Source of the DNA: Lachnospiraceae bacterium
Lineage (GTDB): Bacteria > Bacillota > Clostridia > Lachnospirales > Lachnospiraceae
Length of the DNA stretch: 64,000 nucleotides
Reading direction: 5' to 3'
Assembly (NCBI GenBank): GCA_017552985.1
Contig: JAFZNO010000015.1
Coordinates: forward strand, 1 to 64,000
The notes below the pieces were generated by a model. The model did no database searches. It was given only the letters and a program-made list of their open reading frames with translations, and was not told where the DNA came from. This document shows, in pieces, positions 1-10,400 of the stretch. Numbering within the stretch: position 1 is the first letter of the stretch; every line of letters begins with the position of its first letter. The position numbers were made by a program, and so were the translations under genes.

Positions 1-146
1 TGCACCCGTAGGCGAACGGAGAAAACTACGGGCGGAAAGGCAAAAGAAGAAAATGCACCCGTAGGCGAACGGAGAAAACTACGGGCGGAAAGGCAAAAGA
101 AGAAAATGCACCCGTAGGCGAACGGTGAAAACTACGGGAGGAAAGG
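1..146. repeat. 53-bp tandem repeat array, each unit a hairpin
   Basis: A 53-bp unit starts at 1, 54 and 107. The first two copies are identical. The third differs at a few bases and degenerates after about 40 bp. Each unit contains CCCGTAG, a 14-nt spacer and CTACGGG, a 7-bp stem that the third copy keeps although its loop has changed. The unit length is not a multiple of three, so it is unlikely to be a coding repeat. The array probably continues to the left of the window. No function is recognised. Confidence 0.85.
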
Positions 147-202
147 TATGAAGCCAAGTTTTGCATATGGAAATGTCATGCCTTAGAAACATGAAAATCC
201 GC

Positions 203-231
203 TTGCAACTTTGACCTGCAAAGTATATAAT
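203..231 (+). promoter_or_regulatory. Promoter of the MoxR-VWA operon
   Basis: TTGCAA at 203-208 and TATAAT at 226-231 are separated by 17 bp. Transcription would begin near 238 and give a leader of about 213 nt before the first gene at 451. Confidence 0.6.
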
Positions 232-237
232 TTTTTT

Positions 238-450
238 AGAGTAAAACCGCTATGCACGAAGGCGTAGCGGTTATTTTTGTAGCGAGGAAGGAAACCAAGC
301 ACCTGCGAAGCAGGTATTTGGTTTCACCCGAGCGTACACGAAATAAAAGCAGAAGCTGCGAAGCAGCGGCGGCTGCCAAAGGCAGACGGCTTTTATGAGT
401 GAAAGAGGAAGGAAACCAATCCCTAAACCAATAAAGATGAGGATGACAAA
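238..450 (+). promoter_or_regulatory. Structured 5' leader of the MoxR operon
   Basis: Three consecutive folds can be read. First, AACCGCTA (245-252) pairs with TAGCGGTT (265-272) and is followed by ATTTTTG, which resembles an attenuator. Second, GAAACCAA (291-298) pairs with TTGGTTTC around an inner ACCTGC-GAA-GCAGGT hairpin. Third, ATAAAAGC (343-350) pairs with GCTTTTAT (389-396) and encloses two small hairpins, GCTGC-GAA-GCAGC and CTGCC-AAA-GGCAG. The words GAGGAAGGAAACCAA occur both before and after. No known riboswitch family was recognised; it may be a new cis-regulatory RNA or a repeat element. Confidence 0.5.
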
Positions 451-1566
451 ATGAGCGAAACGAAGATGATGAGACCGCCCATGGAGGTGCAATATCGTGA
501 GGAACTGGAGGCGCTGGCAGCAAATGACGCGGCGAGAAAGCCCATTGGCTGGAAGCTTTCACCGCAGGCCGTGCGGACGTTTATTCTTGGCAGTAAGAAA
601 CCACTGTCATATAACGGAAAAGAGATCACGATAAAGAAAAAGTATTATGGCAACGACACGCTGATCGAGCGCTGCATCGTGACGCTCGCGGGGAACCGCG
701 GACTCATGCTGGTCGGGGAACCGGGCACGGCGAAATCCATGCTCTCGGAGCTTTTGTCTGCAGCCATTTCCGGCTGCAGCACAAACACGATCCAGGGCAC
801 GGCGGGAACGACGGAGGACATGATCAAGTATTCCTGGAACTACGCGATGCTCCTTGACCGCGGTCCCGTAAGGGAAGCGCTGGTGCCGTCACCGCTGTAC
901 GTGGGAATGGAGAAGGGCATCCTCACCCGTTTTGAAGAGATCACGAGAACGCCCGCGCAGATCCAGGACAGCCTGATCAGCGTGCTCAGTGACAAGGTGC
1001 TCAACGTGCCGGAACTGGGCGACGGCGGTCTCCTGTTCGCAAAGCAGGGCTTTAACGTCATCGGCACGGCAAACACGAGAGACAAGGGCGTGAACGAGAT
1101 GAGCTCCGCCCTCAAGCGCCGTTTCAATTTCGAGACGGTCCTGCCCGTGCGCGAAGTGGCGTTGGAGAAGCAGATCATCCTTCAGGAAGTGGAGAAGCTG
1201 ACGAAGGAGAATCAGATTGAGATGTCGGTGGATGAGGCAGCGGCAGAGGTGCTGGCTTCCACCTATCATGAGCTGCGCGAAGGCGTTTCCTCCATGGGAC
1301 ATCAGATTGACAGGCCTTCCGCCGTCATGAGCACGGCAGAGGCAGTGTCCGTCTATTATCAGACCATGATGAACGCGTACTATTACGGCGACTCCAGGAT
1401 CAGCATGGACGCGATGGTACAGAATCTTGTGGGTGCGGTGGCGAAGGAGAACGGCGACGACCTGCCGAAGGTCCGCAGCTATTTCCAGACGGTCATTCGC
1501 GATAAGAGTGCAAAAGAGGGCGGCATATGGAACGCGTATTACGAGGCGAAGAAATATCTAGGCTGA
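451..1566 (+). CDS. MoxR-type AAA ATPase (YehL-like)
   Basis: 371-residue AAA+ ATPase of the MoxR group. These work as chaperone-like ATPases with a VWA partner. The Walker A motif GEPGTAKS lies at about residues 89-96. The Walker B segment reads LTRFEEI with Glu-Glu rather than Asp-Glu, and TANTRDKG and LKRRF follow as sensor and arginine-finger-like segments. It is the first gene of an operon in which a DUF5682-like protein, a VWA protein, a SWIM protein and a DUF4132 protein follow. This resembles the Escherichia coli yeh cluster (yehL, yehM, yehP, yehQ, with yehI nearby). The start at 451 is preceded by a GAGGATGAC segment. The assignment to MoxR is secure; the specific substrate is unknown. 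Confidence 0.88.
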   Translation: MSETKMMRPPMEVQYREELEALAANDAARKPIGWKLSPQAVRTFILGSKKPLSYNGKEITIKKKYYGNDTLIERCIVTLAGNRGLMLVGEPGTAKSMLSELLSAAISGCSTNTIQGTAGTTEDMIKYSWNYAMLLDRGPVREALVPSPLYVGMEKGILTRFEEITRTPAQIQDSLISVLSDKVLNVPELGDGGLLFAKQGFNVIGTANTRDKGVNEMSSALKRRFNFETVLPVREVALEKQIILQEVEKLTKENQIEMSVDEAAAEVLASTYHELREGVSSMGHQIDRPSAVMSTAEAVSVYYQTMMNAYYYGDSRISMDAMVQNLVGAVAKENGDDLPKVRSYFQTVIRDKSAKEGGIWNAYYEAKKYLG

Positions 1567-4100
1567 TGAACGCAGCCTGCAGCCTGGAGGGAAACGTCTT
1601 TTATTTCCCGGTAAGGCATCACAGCCCCGCCTGTTCCCTGCACCTCAAAAGGGTCATTGCCAGTTATCAGCCGGATTGCATTCTGATCGAAGGCCCGGAA
1701 AATGCAAATGACCTTACGGACGACATGACGGATCCGGCGACCCAGGCACCTTTTTGTATCTATTATTCCTACCGGGATAAAAAGGGCCTGATCGATGAAA
1801 ACAATGGGGACTACCGCTGTTATTATCCATTTTTGGACACGTCGCCTGAGCTTGTGGCCCTCAGGGAAGGAAGGGCGGCAGGCATTCCCGCGCGGTTCAT
1901 GGATCTTCCCTTTGAGGAGATTTTGATCGCCGAGAAGGAAGGCAAGGGGCTTAGAAAACAGGACGAAAAGAATAGCTATAATGATGACGCGTACCTTTCG
2001 GAGAATGCCTTTATCCAAGGCGTCGTGGAGCGTAGCGGGTTTCGCAGCTTTGACGAATTTTGGGAGCGCCATTTTGAAATGCAGGGCATGATCGGGGAGA
2101 CGGAGGAGTTTCTTGCGGACGTGCTCCATTACTGCGTGCTTTCACGCGCCAACACAGGCGTAGAAACCATGGAGGAGGATGGGTGCCTTGCCAGGGAAGC
2201 TTACATGCGCACGCAGATTGCGGATGCGCTTGGAAACCATCAAAAAGTGCTTGTGGTGACGGGTGGCTTCCACGTGGCAGGACTTGTGGATCCCGTGCGG
2301 TGGCTACTGCGTGAGGAAGAAAACGCGATTGCCATCGGCGGCGATTTGTTTGGCAACGAGATTCCACAAGGGCTTCTTGCCAGGCATGCTGAGAATAAGC
2401 TTCACTCCATCGATGCGCAGGATAAGGGCGTGTATCTCATGTCCTATTCCATGGAGGCGGCGGATCGCCTAAACGGGTATTGCAGCGGCATGCCCCATCC
2501 AATGTTCTATCAAAGAATCTGGGAAGAATTGCAGGAGTGCCAGCGAGAAGCTGATTCTGAGAAGGTGCGAAAGCTCCAAGCGTCTGGTGAACGTCAAGCT
2601 TCTGTGGAAAATGAGCTTCAGGAAAAAGAATTCCGGGAAAATGACAACGACGTCAGAAATATATATGAGCAGGTGATCCTGCAGTTCCTGGTGGAGGTCG
2701 GAAAGCGCGTGCGCCAAAAGGAAGGATATCCTTCCACGTTTGACGAGATCTGCGCCCTGACCATGTGCCTAAACCTGGCACGCCTTCGCGGAAAGCCGTT
2801 CCCGGGCGTTTATGAGCTCACGGATGCCGTGCTGTCCAATTACGTAAAGGGAGAGTATCAGCTCGCCACGGACCGCCCCATGCGCGTGCTCCGGGAGAGG
2901 CTTACGGGCAATCGCATCGGAAAGCTTTTGGAGAGTGCGAAACTGCCTCCACTTTGCAATGATTTTGAGAAGCTCTGTCATACGTATCGCTTGGACGTGC
3001 ACGCATCGACGAGGAAGGAGCTGACGCTTTCCCTCTTTGGGAAAAAACGGCATCGTGAAATCAGCGCCTTCTTGTATCGCATGGATTTCCTTGGAACGGA
3101 TTTTGCCGTCCGGAAGAAGGGGCCGAATCTTCGGCTCCGAAAGGACCGTAACCTGATCCGTGAGATTTGGGAATACAATTACAAGCCCCAGGTGACAAGC
3201 ACCCTGATCGAGGCTTCCGTCTATGGCGGAACCCTCGAGGAGGCATGCAGGTCCCTTGTGGATAAGCAGTTTCAGGAGGAGACGGACGCCGGCGCGGCTT
3301 CTTCCCTGGTGGTGAGAATGTTTGAGATGGACCTGGATTTTGGCAAGGCCGGGATCTGGGAAAAGCTCAGTGAGATCATACAGGCCAGCGAGGATTTCTT
3401 CTCGCTGACCAAGACCTTTTCCAACCTTGGGATGCTCATTGACGTAAAAGAGCTCTATGGGTATGAAACGGATCTGATCCCCTTGCGGGATCTTGTCGTG
3501 CAAAAGCTTTTGGCACTTTTGGGACACCTTACGAACGTGAAGGATGAGGATGCGCAAAAGGTGCTGGAAGCATTGAAGGAGCTCTACCGCACATTCCTTC
3601 GGAGCCATATGGCGGAGGAGCAGGGCTATTTCATCGAGATCCTTGGGAAGATGTCGAAGTCGGCTGACCTAAATGCCTTGCTTTCCGGCGGCGTGAACGG
3701 ACTGCTCTTTGCCTATGGAGAGCTCTCCTCCGAGGAGATCGCGGAGACGACGAGGGGATATCTTTTGGCGTCCGGAGAAAAGGCGGGAAAGGCGGCGGAT
3801 TTCGTGCGCGGTCTGTTCTACGTGGCCCGCGACGTGATCTTTGCGTGGGAAGGCATGATCGACATGCTGGATGACTTTTTGCTTCGGACGGAGTATGAGG
3901 ATTTTCTGAAAATATTGCCGCAGCTCCGCCTGGCATTTAGCTTTTTTACGCCCACGGAAATGGACCGCCTTGCATCCAAAGTGGCGAGGAAATACGGCCT
4001 TAAGACGGCGGAATTTGAGGACCTGAAAGCAGTCAGCGCCGAGGAGTTTGCCTACGGGAAAGCGCTGGAAGAACGCATATTACAAAAGCATATGGCGTAA
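1527..4100 (+). CDS. DUF5682-like protein (YehM-like) of the MoxR operon
   Basis: 857-residue protein with no membrane segment. The N-terminal part contains VRHHSPACS and LIEGPENAND, then VVTGGFHVAGL near residue 245. A His-rich start, an IEGP strand and a later GxxH are reminiscent of the EreA/ChaN/TraB-like hydrolase superfamily, which is inference. The rest is mainly helical and Glu-rich. Two starts are possible: 1527, which has GAGGG six bases upstream and overlaps moxR by 40 nt, and 1566, which overlaps the moxR stop as TGATG. The first is used because of its ribosome site. Gene order suggests the family called DUF5682 that accompanies MoxR and VWA genes. The biochemical role is unknown. 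Confidence 0.75.
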   Translation: MERVLRGEEISRLMNAACSLEGNVFYFPVRHHSPACSLHLKRVIASYQPDCILIEGPENANDLTDDMTDPATQAPFCIYYSYRDKKGLIDENNGDYRCYYPFLDTSPELVALREGRAAGIPARFMDLPFEEILIAEKEGKGLRKQDEKNSYNDDAYLSENAFIQGVVERSGFRSFDEFWERHFEMQGMIGETEEFLADVLHYCVLSRANTGVETMEEDGCLAREAYMRTQIADALGNHQKVLVVTGGFHVAGLVDPVRWLLREEENAIAIGGDLFGNEIPQGLLARHAENKLHSIDAQDKGVYLMSYSMEAADRLNGYCSGMPHPMFYQRIWEELQECQREADSEKVRKLQASGERQASVENELQEKEFRENDNDVRNIYEQVILQFLVEVGKRVRQKEGYPSTFDEICALTMCLNLARLRGKPFPGVYELTDAVLSNYVKGEYQLATDRPMRVLRERLTGNRIGKLLESAKLPPLCNDFEKLCHTYRLDVHASTRKELTLSLFGKKRHREISAFLYRMDFLGTDFAVRKKGPNLRLRKDRNLIREIWEYNYKPQVTSTLIEASVYGGTLEEACRSLVDKQFQEETDAGAASSLVVRMFEMDLDFGKAGIWEKLSEIIQASEDFFSLTKTFSNLGMLIDVKELYGYETDLIPLRDLVVQKLLALLGHLTNVKDEDAQKVLEALKELYRTFLRSHMAEEQGYFIEILGKMSKSADLNALLSGGVNGLLFAYGELSSEEIAETTRGYLLASGEKAGKAADFVRGLFYVARDVIFAWEGMIDMLDDFLLRTEYEDFLKILPQLRLAFSFFTPTEMDRLASKVARKYGLKTAEFEDLKAVSAEEFAYGKALEERILQKHMA

Positions 4101-4125
4101 TAAGCCGGAAGGTGAGTTTGGAAAG

Positions 4126-5268
4126 ATGGAGAATGCCCGGAATACCGAACAACTGAATAAATGGCGGCTGATGCTTGGACGCTATGCGGACGGGCAGATT
4201 TCCTTTGGCGAGGATAGCCAGACGTTCCAGGACATGGACAACGTGCTGGACTATCTGTATTCCCGCGAGTACGGGGAGGACGAGGGCGTGCGCGATCCCA
4301 AGGAGCTCATGGGCGGAAGCGGACAGTCCCAGCTGACGGTGTCCAAGTGGATCAACGAGGTGAACCGCCTCTTTCCCAAAGAGACGATCGAGGTGCTTGA
4401 GAAGGAAGCCCTGGACCGCTATGGCATGACGGAGCTCTTGACGGATGAATCCGTTCTGGAAAAGCTGGAGCCCAATCAGGAACTCTTAAAACTGATCATT
4501 CAGTTAAAGGGACTGATGAATCCTAAGGTCCTGCAGGCGGCAAAGGAGATCGTCCGGAGGGTCGTAGAGGAGCTTCGCAAGAAGTTTGAGCAGGAAATCC
4601 GGCAGAGCCTTACGGGAAGGATCGACAAAAATCATGAAAACCCCATTGCCACGGCCAGAAATCTCGACGTGAAGACGACGATCCTTCGGAACTTAAAGAA
4701 TTATGACAAGGAAAAGCAAAGACTCGTCCTGGAGAAGGTATACTTTTTTTCCAGGGTGAAGCACAGCGTTACGTGGGACGTGGTGATCTGCGTGGACGAA
4801 AGTGGATCCATGCTGGATTCCGTCATTCACAGCTCCGTCATGGCGGGCATTTTTGCATCCCTTCCCATGTTGGAGACAAAGCTTGTGATCTTTGATACGA
4901 ACATGGTGGATCTGAGCGAATCCGTGGACGACGCGGTTGAGACGCTGATGAGCGTCCAGCTTGGCGGCGGCACGGACATCGGAAAGGCCATGCGCTACTG
5001 TGAGACGCTGGTAAAGAATCCCGAGAGAACAATCTTTGTGCTTGTGACGGATCTTTACGAAGGAGGCAGGCCGCAGGAGATGTTTGCCTGTGCCAGGGGC
5101 CTTGTGGAAGCAGGCGTGAAGCTGATGATCCTCACGGCATTGGATAAAGAGGCCAATCCCAACTACAACAGGTCGGCTGCCGCAAAGATGGCGTCCCTCG
5201 GGGCGCACGTGGGAGCCATGACGCCGGGAGAATTGGCCGCGTGGGTGGGAGGTATCATCCATGAGTAA
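4126..5268 (+). CDS. VWA domain protein (YehP-like)
   Basis: 380-residue cytoplasmic protein, a likely partner of the MoxR ATPase. The C-terminal half is a von Willebrand A fold with a complete MIDAS metal site: DESGS near residue 224, the threonine in GGGTDIG near 281 and the aspartate in VTDLYEGG near 308. The N-terminal half is helical and charged. The ATG at 4126 is chosen because GGAAGGTGAG lies about nine bases upstream; a longer frame would begin inside the previous gene. The stop overlaps the start of the SWIM gene by 8 nt, which suggests translational coupling. By analogy with other MoxR-VWA pairs, the ATPase would load or remodel a target presented by this protein. Confidence 0.87.
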   Translation: MENARNTEQLNKWRLMLGRYADGQISFGEDSQTFQDMDNVLDYLYSREYGEDEGVRDPKELMGGSGQSQLTVSKWINEVNRLFPKETIEVLEKEALDRYGMTELLTDESVLEKLEPNQELLKLIIQLKGLMNPKVLQAAKEIVRRVVEELRKKFEQEIRQSLTGRIDKNHENPIATARNLDVKTTILRNLKNYDKEKQRLVLEKVYFFSRVKHSVTWDVVICVDESGSMLDSVIHSSVMAGIFASLPMLETKLVIFDTNMVDLSESVDDAVETLMSVQLGGGTDIGKAMRYCETLVKNPERTIFVLVTDLYEGGRPQEMFACARGLVEAGVKLMILTALDKEANPNYNRSAAAKMASLGAHVGAMTPGELAAWVGGIIHE

Positions 5269-7060
5269 CGTTCTGCAGTTTTTGAAAACAATCGATGATG
5301 AATATCTGACTGGTCTGTCAAATAAAGGTATTGTAAAGCGTTCCTACAAGGATTTGGAGACCACGGACGTGCAGGTCACGGAGCAGGGCGAAGAGATCCT
5401 GGGACAGTGTGGCGACGCGCAGGTCACGCTCAAACTGCCCATCACAAACAGCACCTGCAGCTGCCCCTCCACCAGCATCTGCAAGCACGTGATCATGACG
5501 ATCCTCGCGGCGCAGAAGCTGGGAGACGTAAGCCAGGAGAATGCGAACGTCACGGCGAGTGCCGCAGCGAGCGTTGGAGATGCAGGTTCGGAAAACGGAG
5601 CCGCAAGTCCGGAGAACGCTAATACCACGGCGAATGCCGGAAATGCAAGCAAGGAGAACGTGACAGCCGGAGAACCCTTGGGAAACAAAGTTGCGGAACC
5701 CAAGGATGAACTCCTCGAAGTTCCCGCGGAGCGCATGAAAAAGAGCGTTGGCAATAAGGATTGGATCAAGCTCTTAACGCAGACGGACTTCGAACAGGAC
5801 TTTGAGATGACTGAGGGGAAGATGCTCACCGTGCGCAACCTAAAAACGGAAGTGACGGTAAAGCTCTGTTACCCGTTGGAATTATCTACCTGCAGTGCCT
5901 GCCATGATGACAAGCTCTGCGTTCACAAGGCGGCTGCGCTCCTGGCGTATCAGGTGAAAAAGGGTGCGGCGGCCGTGGAAGAATTGATGGACGCGGCAGC
6001 ACAGCAGACGGAAGAGTTTGATGAAGAGAGTGTGCCGGATACCCTTGCGGACCTCCGGATCTTTCTGGAGGATCTCCTGATGGCGGGAAGCGCAAGGCTT
6101 TCGACCGAAACGCCCCTTGGCTTGGAACGCTTGGCACTCCGGGCCCACAATGCGAAGCTCCCGGATCTGGAGGAAAAGCTTCGCGTCCTTGCGGAGAGCG
6201 TTGCCGGTTATCTGGGAAGGAAGGCAAAGATCACGGCATCGGACCTGATGCGTAAGATCGCGGAGTGCTATGGACTGACGGAGCGCATGGAAAACATGAT
6301 CGCAGGGGGAAAGTCCGTTTATTCCCTTGCGGGAACCTTCCGCTCGGATTACGTGGACGTTCCGGAGCTTTTGCTCCACGGCGTCGGAATGCGCGCCTTC
6401 GAAAGCGCATCCGGTTATGCGGGAAAGACGCTCTACTTCTTCGAAGAAAAATCAAAAACGTTTTATACTTATACAGTTGCAAGGCCGACAATCTATGAGA
6501 AGGGGACGAGGAGAAGCCATGCGGCGGAGACGGTTCCCTGGGGGCTGAATTGTTCGCTCTCACAGCTTTCCACGGCAACGGTACGGCTTCGCGGCGGCAA
6601 GGCCAACGCAGGCAGGCGCCTGTCCTCCACCAGTACGGCGCATGCGGATCTGATCACGGTAAGCGGCGCGCTGCCGGAAGGGATCGGCGAGACGATCTAC
6701 GATGATTTTGAAGCACTCTGGAAAGCTTACCTTGCAAAGACAAAGGAGACGGAGGAAGAGCTTCCGGAGGCTGACAAGCTTTTTCTTATAAGACCTGGTG
6801 AGATGCTGGACGTGCATTATGATGAGGTGAACCAAAAGCTTGTCTTTTGGCTGGAAGATCTCGGCGGAAGGCGGCTCCGGGGCGAACTTGCTTATTCCAA
6901 ACAGGAGGAAATGGCCATCCGAAGTTTGGAAAGGCTGGAGAAAAAGCTTCAGCGAAAGGAAGAAGAAATGCCGGTATTCCTGGGCGTTTTCTATGCGTCG
7001 GAGGGTGAGTGCTGCTTCTATCCCATAGAGACCATAGAGGGGAAGAGGCTTGCGGAATAA
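5261..7060 (+). CDS. SWIM zinc-finger protein (YehQ-like)
   Basis: 599-residue protein with a SWIM zinc finger, CSC..CKH, near residues 65-77. A second SWIM-like CSAC..CVH cluster lies near residue 210. SWIM fingers bind nucleic acid or protein. Between them is an Ala/Asn/Glu-rich spacer (about residues 90-150) that looks disordered. The remainder is unassigned. Start ATG 5261 has GGGAGGT upstream within the VWA gene. It sits between the VWA protein and a small protein, the order seen in yeh-like clusters. It may act as the sensing or target-binding part of the MoxR complex, which is inference. Confidence 0.83.
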   Translation: MSNVLQFLKTIDDEYLTGLSNKGIVKRSYKDLETTDVQVTEQGEEILGQCGDAQVTLKLPITNSTCSCPSTSICKHVIMTILAAQKLGDVSQENANVTASAAASVGDAGSENGAASPENANTTANAGNASKENVTAGEPLGNKVAEPKDELLEVPAERMKKSVGNKDWIKLLTQTDFEQDFEMTEGKMLTVRNLKTEVTVKLCYPLELSTCSACHDDKLCVHKAAALLAYQVKKGAAAVEELMDAAAQQTEEFDEESVPDTLADLRIFLEDLLMAGSARLSTETPLGLERLALRAHNAKLPDLEEKLRVLAESVAGYLGRKAKITASDLMRKIAECYGLTERMENMIAGGKSVYSLAGTFRSDYVDVPELLLHGVGMRAFESASGYAGKTLYFFEEKSKTFYTYTVARPTIYEKGTRRSHAAETVPWGLNCSLSQLSTATVRLRGGKANAGRRLSSTSTAHADLITVSGALPEGIGETIYDDFEALWKAYLAKTKETEEELPEADKLFLIRPGEMLDVHYDEVNQKLVFWLEDLGGRRLRGELAYSKQEEMAIRSLERLEKKLQRKEEEMPVFLGVFYASEGECCFYPIETIEGKRLAE

Positions 7061-7427
7061 GGCATTGGAAAGGATCGAAGAGAAGGTGAAGGAGAGGCGG
7101 ATCAGGGAAGAACTGACGAACGTAAGGGAACTATTGGCAGATCTGTTCCAGAGCGGACTGATGAACGCGCCGGAGAGCCTGCAAAAGCGGCTTAGCCTTG
7201 AGGGAACTTACGTAAGGCAATATGGCATGGACTGGCTGGCAGACAGAATTGCGGAGCTGTCGGAACAATTGGAGAAACGAAGACACGTGATCGGCAATGA
7301 GAATGCGACGGAGGTCTGCAGCCTGTTTAGTGAGATCTCTGCCTACGTGGAAGAGGGAATCCGGCAGAGCGGCCTTGACGAGGCCGGGATCCGGATCAGT
7401 CAAAAAGAATGGGAACAGGAAGACTAA
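7050..7427 (+). CDS. Small helical protein of the MoxR operon
   Basis: 125 residues, predicted to be almost all helix and highly charged, no recognised domain. The TTG start at 7050 follows a strong purine-rich site (GAGGGGAAGAGG) and overlaps the SWIM stop by 11 nt, so it is probably translated by coupling. The frame is open with no obvious competing gene. It could be a small adaptor subunit of the complex encoded by its neighbours. An internal start near the first ATG would remove much of the helix and is less attractive. Confidence 0.6.
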   Translation: MRNKALERIEEKVKERRIREELTNVRELLADLFQSGLMNAPESLQKRLSLEGTYVRQYGMDWLADRIAELSEQLEKRRHVIGNENATEVCSLFSEISAYVEEGIRQSGLDEAGIRISQKEWEQED

Positions 7428-7445
7428 GAAGGGGAGGAAAATCAA

Positions 7446-10400
7446 ATGAGAAATCCAGACGAAGAACGGAAGGACTCAGTGATCAGCAGCTTGGAGGAGT
7501 GTGGACTGTCAGAGCAGCAGGTGGAGCTTGCGAAACAGTACCTGGACGGAAAGACGGCAACGTGCGATCTTGGGGTTCAAACGAAGCTTGTCTATACGGC
7601 GGGAAGCGGGGCTTCCCCCAGAGACCAAAAGCTGGAAAAGTGCGTGGAGAAACTTGAAAAACACAAGGAAAATGAAATGGCCGGGCGGTACGTTGAATTA
7701 CTGTTCCAGATCTTTGGCGTGAGCCTTATGCCGCTTTATTATCACACCTACGGTGCCCGCAAATACGTACCGGAGGTGACGCGCATTGCATTGGAGGCGT
7801 CGCATGCCTATCGCGGCGTAAGGAGCATTTTGCAGATCACCGACGACAGGGAGGTACTGCGCGCGGCCATGAAGTATACGGAAAAGGTGCCGGACGGGGC
7901 TGATTTTGCCATCCTTACGGCAATGTTCTTAGACGGCTCCCAGGGCAAGGCGTGGGATGGCAAGCCGATCGGAACGTCTCCTGCCTCTGCAGAAAACAAG
8001 CAGGCGGAAAAGGGCGTGCTTGGATTTCTTGGTAATCTACTTGGCCTGAATTCCGGCAATGAGCAGGCGCACGGCGCAGCGGTTTCCCAATTTGAAACCA
8101 ACGTTTACGCCCAAAAGTACCCGCAGGAATTCCAGCGCTACGTGGGAATGTTCCCGGAACTTTTGCCCCTATTGTACGCCAACGCGATCCCTCCCGTGGT
8201 AAAGCAGGTCATGACCGCATTCCTTCTGGAAAAAGACCTGCAAAAGCCGGTTCCCGTTGGAATCACGAACTTTACCGCAACTACGGATCTGAATGACCGT
8301 AAGGCGGATTACCTGATCGGCAGCGCAGCGGCGACCTACAGGCTCTCTCCCGTGATCTTCCAGTTCCTTCGGATCGCCCTGAGCGGAAAGAGCGTATACC
8401 GGATTTTGGATCACATGTACGCAGGCGTGGAGTACAAAAAAGGCGTGGCAGAGGAGATGAAGCGCTGGCGAGTTGATTTTGGCCTAAATGACGTTGTTTT
8501 CCTCCATTGGCTTGCAAGCAAGCAAAAAAATGCCAACTATACGGTGGCAGAGAGCACCGTGACCAACGTTGGAAAGGTTATGGCATACATGACGCAGGTA
8601 AGTCCCGATGCCTATCTGGAGGCAATTAAATCGGCCAATGCCGTCAGCTATCAGGTTCTGGTGAGTGCGGCAAAAGCCAGCGGAAACAACACGTTTATCC
8701 AAGGTAAATTACAGCCGCTGTTAAGCGCGGAGCGCACGAATTACCGCCAAAAGATCATTGAGGAAATCATGCCGAAGACGCATGAAGGCTCCGAGCTCCG
8801 CACGGACTGCATCTCTTACCTGACGGGAACGAATGGAATCGAAGCGGCGCTGAAATGGGAGAATAATCTGAGTCAAAGTAACGGTTATCAGGATCTGAGC
8901 CGCTACGTGATCAATTACGGCGCGACCTACGGCACGGATGATTTCTATGCCCGCGCGGTTACCTTCCTTGGGCTTAGGCAGATGGAGTACTCCATTTTGC
9001 CATTCTGCGGTGAGGGCTACGGCATCAGTCTGGATCACGTGAAGGCCTTGCTGGGTGTGATGGCAAGTGGCGGCATGCCCATTCTGCAAAGGCTCCGGGT
9101 CGCTGCCATCATTTATGAATCCTATCGCGGAAAGAAGGAAGAAAAGAGAAAGGCGCTGGAGGAGTATTTTGCAAAGGAGCTTGAGGAGCATCGCGAGGAA
9201 GCACTTGCAGCATTCCTGGCAGCGCCGGTGGACGGGAGACTCTTTGGCGTCAGCATTCTGAACAGGGACGGCCAGGGCAATAAGGAAGAGCTTTTGAAGT
9301 ACGTAGGCGAGAGCTCCAAGCAGGTGAAGGAAGAACTGGTAAAGATTTATGCTTCGCACGAGGATTGGCTGGAGGATTTCCTCCGGATCCTGAAGACCTC
9401 CAAGAAATCAGCGGAGCGTGAGCTCGCTGCAACCGTTCTGGCAAATTATAAGGATGCGGCAAGCCATAAGGAGGAACTGCTTGCCCTGATCGAACAGGAA
9501 AAGAGCAAGAAGGTTATAGACATTCTTCGCAGCATTCTTATGGACGGCGGCGCACAGGGTGCTGAGTCGGCCGGCGGCGCGGCAGGCGGCGAACAGCCGG
9601 TATTGACGGCGGACGCTTACGTAAAGGAATGCCATAAGGGCGGAAAGAAGCGTGGCCTGGCATGGATCTACGAAACGCCCATGCCGGAAGTGCATTTTAA
9701 GACAGGGGAAGATTCTGCAGAAAATGCCGGCGCACAAGCCGTATCAGAAGTTGCCGCGGAAAATGCAGGCGATGAGGTAGCGGCGGCAGGTGAGGCTAGG
9801 GTTGCATCAGAGGAGTATCTCCAGGCAATATTGCTGGCTTATGCAAGCATGCCCATTCCCGGAATCTGCAAGGAAGTGCGGATTCTTTCAGATTCCCTGA
9901 ACAAATCAGAACTGGCAGCCTACGTATGCGAGGTTTATAACAGATTTATGGCATCAGGCGCTGAGGCGAAGAAGAAGTGGGTATTGTACGCGACTTCGAT
10001 CCATGGTGGCGCAAAGATTGTTCCCATTTTCCAGCATCAGATCGCCGAGTGGGCGGAGAATGCCAGGGGAGCCATCGCCGCGGAGGCAGTGAAGGCACTC
10101 GCCCTGAACGACAGCCCCACGGCACTCCTGATCGTGGACGGCATGGCGAGAAAGTATAAATTCAAACAAGTGCGCAAGGCGGCGCAGGATGCCATGGCCT
10201 TTGCGGCAGCGCAGCTTGGCCTTTCCGTGGAAGAGCTTGCGGACCGCATCGTTCCGGATCTTGGATTTGACGAGAGATTAGAGCGCCATTTCGATTATGG
10301 CACCCGAAGCTTTACCGTCAGGATCTCCCCGAGCCTTGACATAGAGGTGAAGGATGAGAGCGGTAAGAAATTAAAGTCCCTTCCGGCCGTTGGAAAGAGC

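Noticed and set aside
1..146. CRISPR array
   Set aside because: Units are directly adjacent with no variable spacers, so it is a simple tandem repeat.
343..396. tRNA-like cloverleaf in the leader
   Set aside because: It has only two inner arms, no T-loop or anticodon features and no CCA end.
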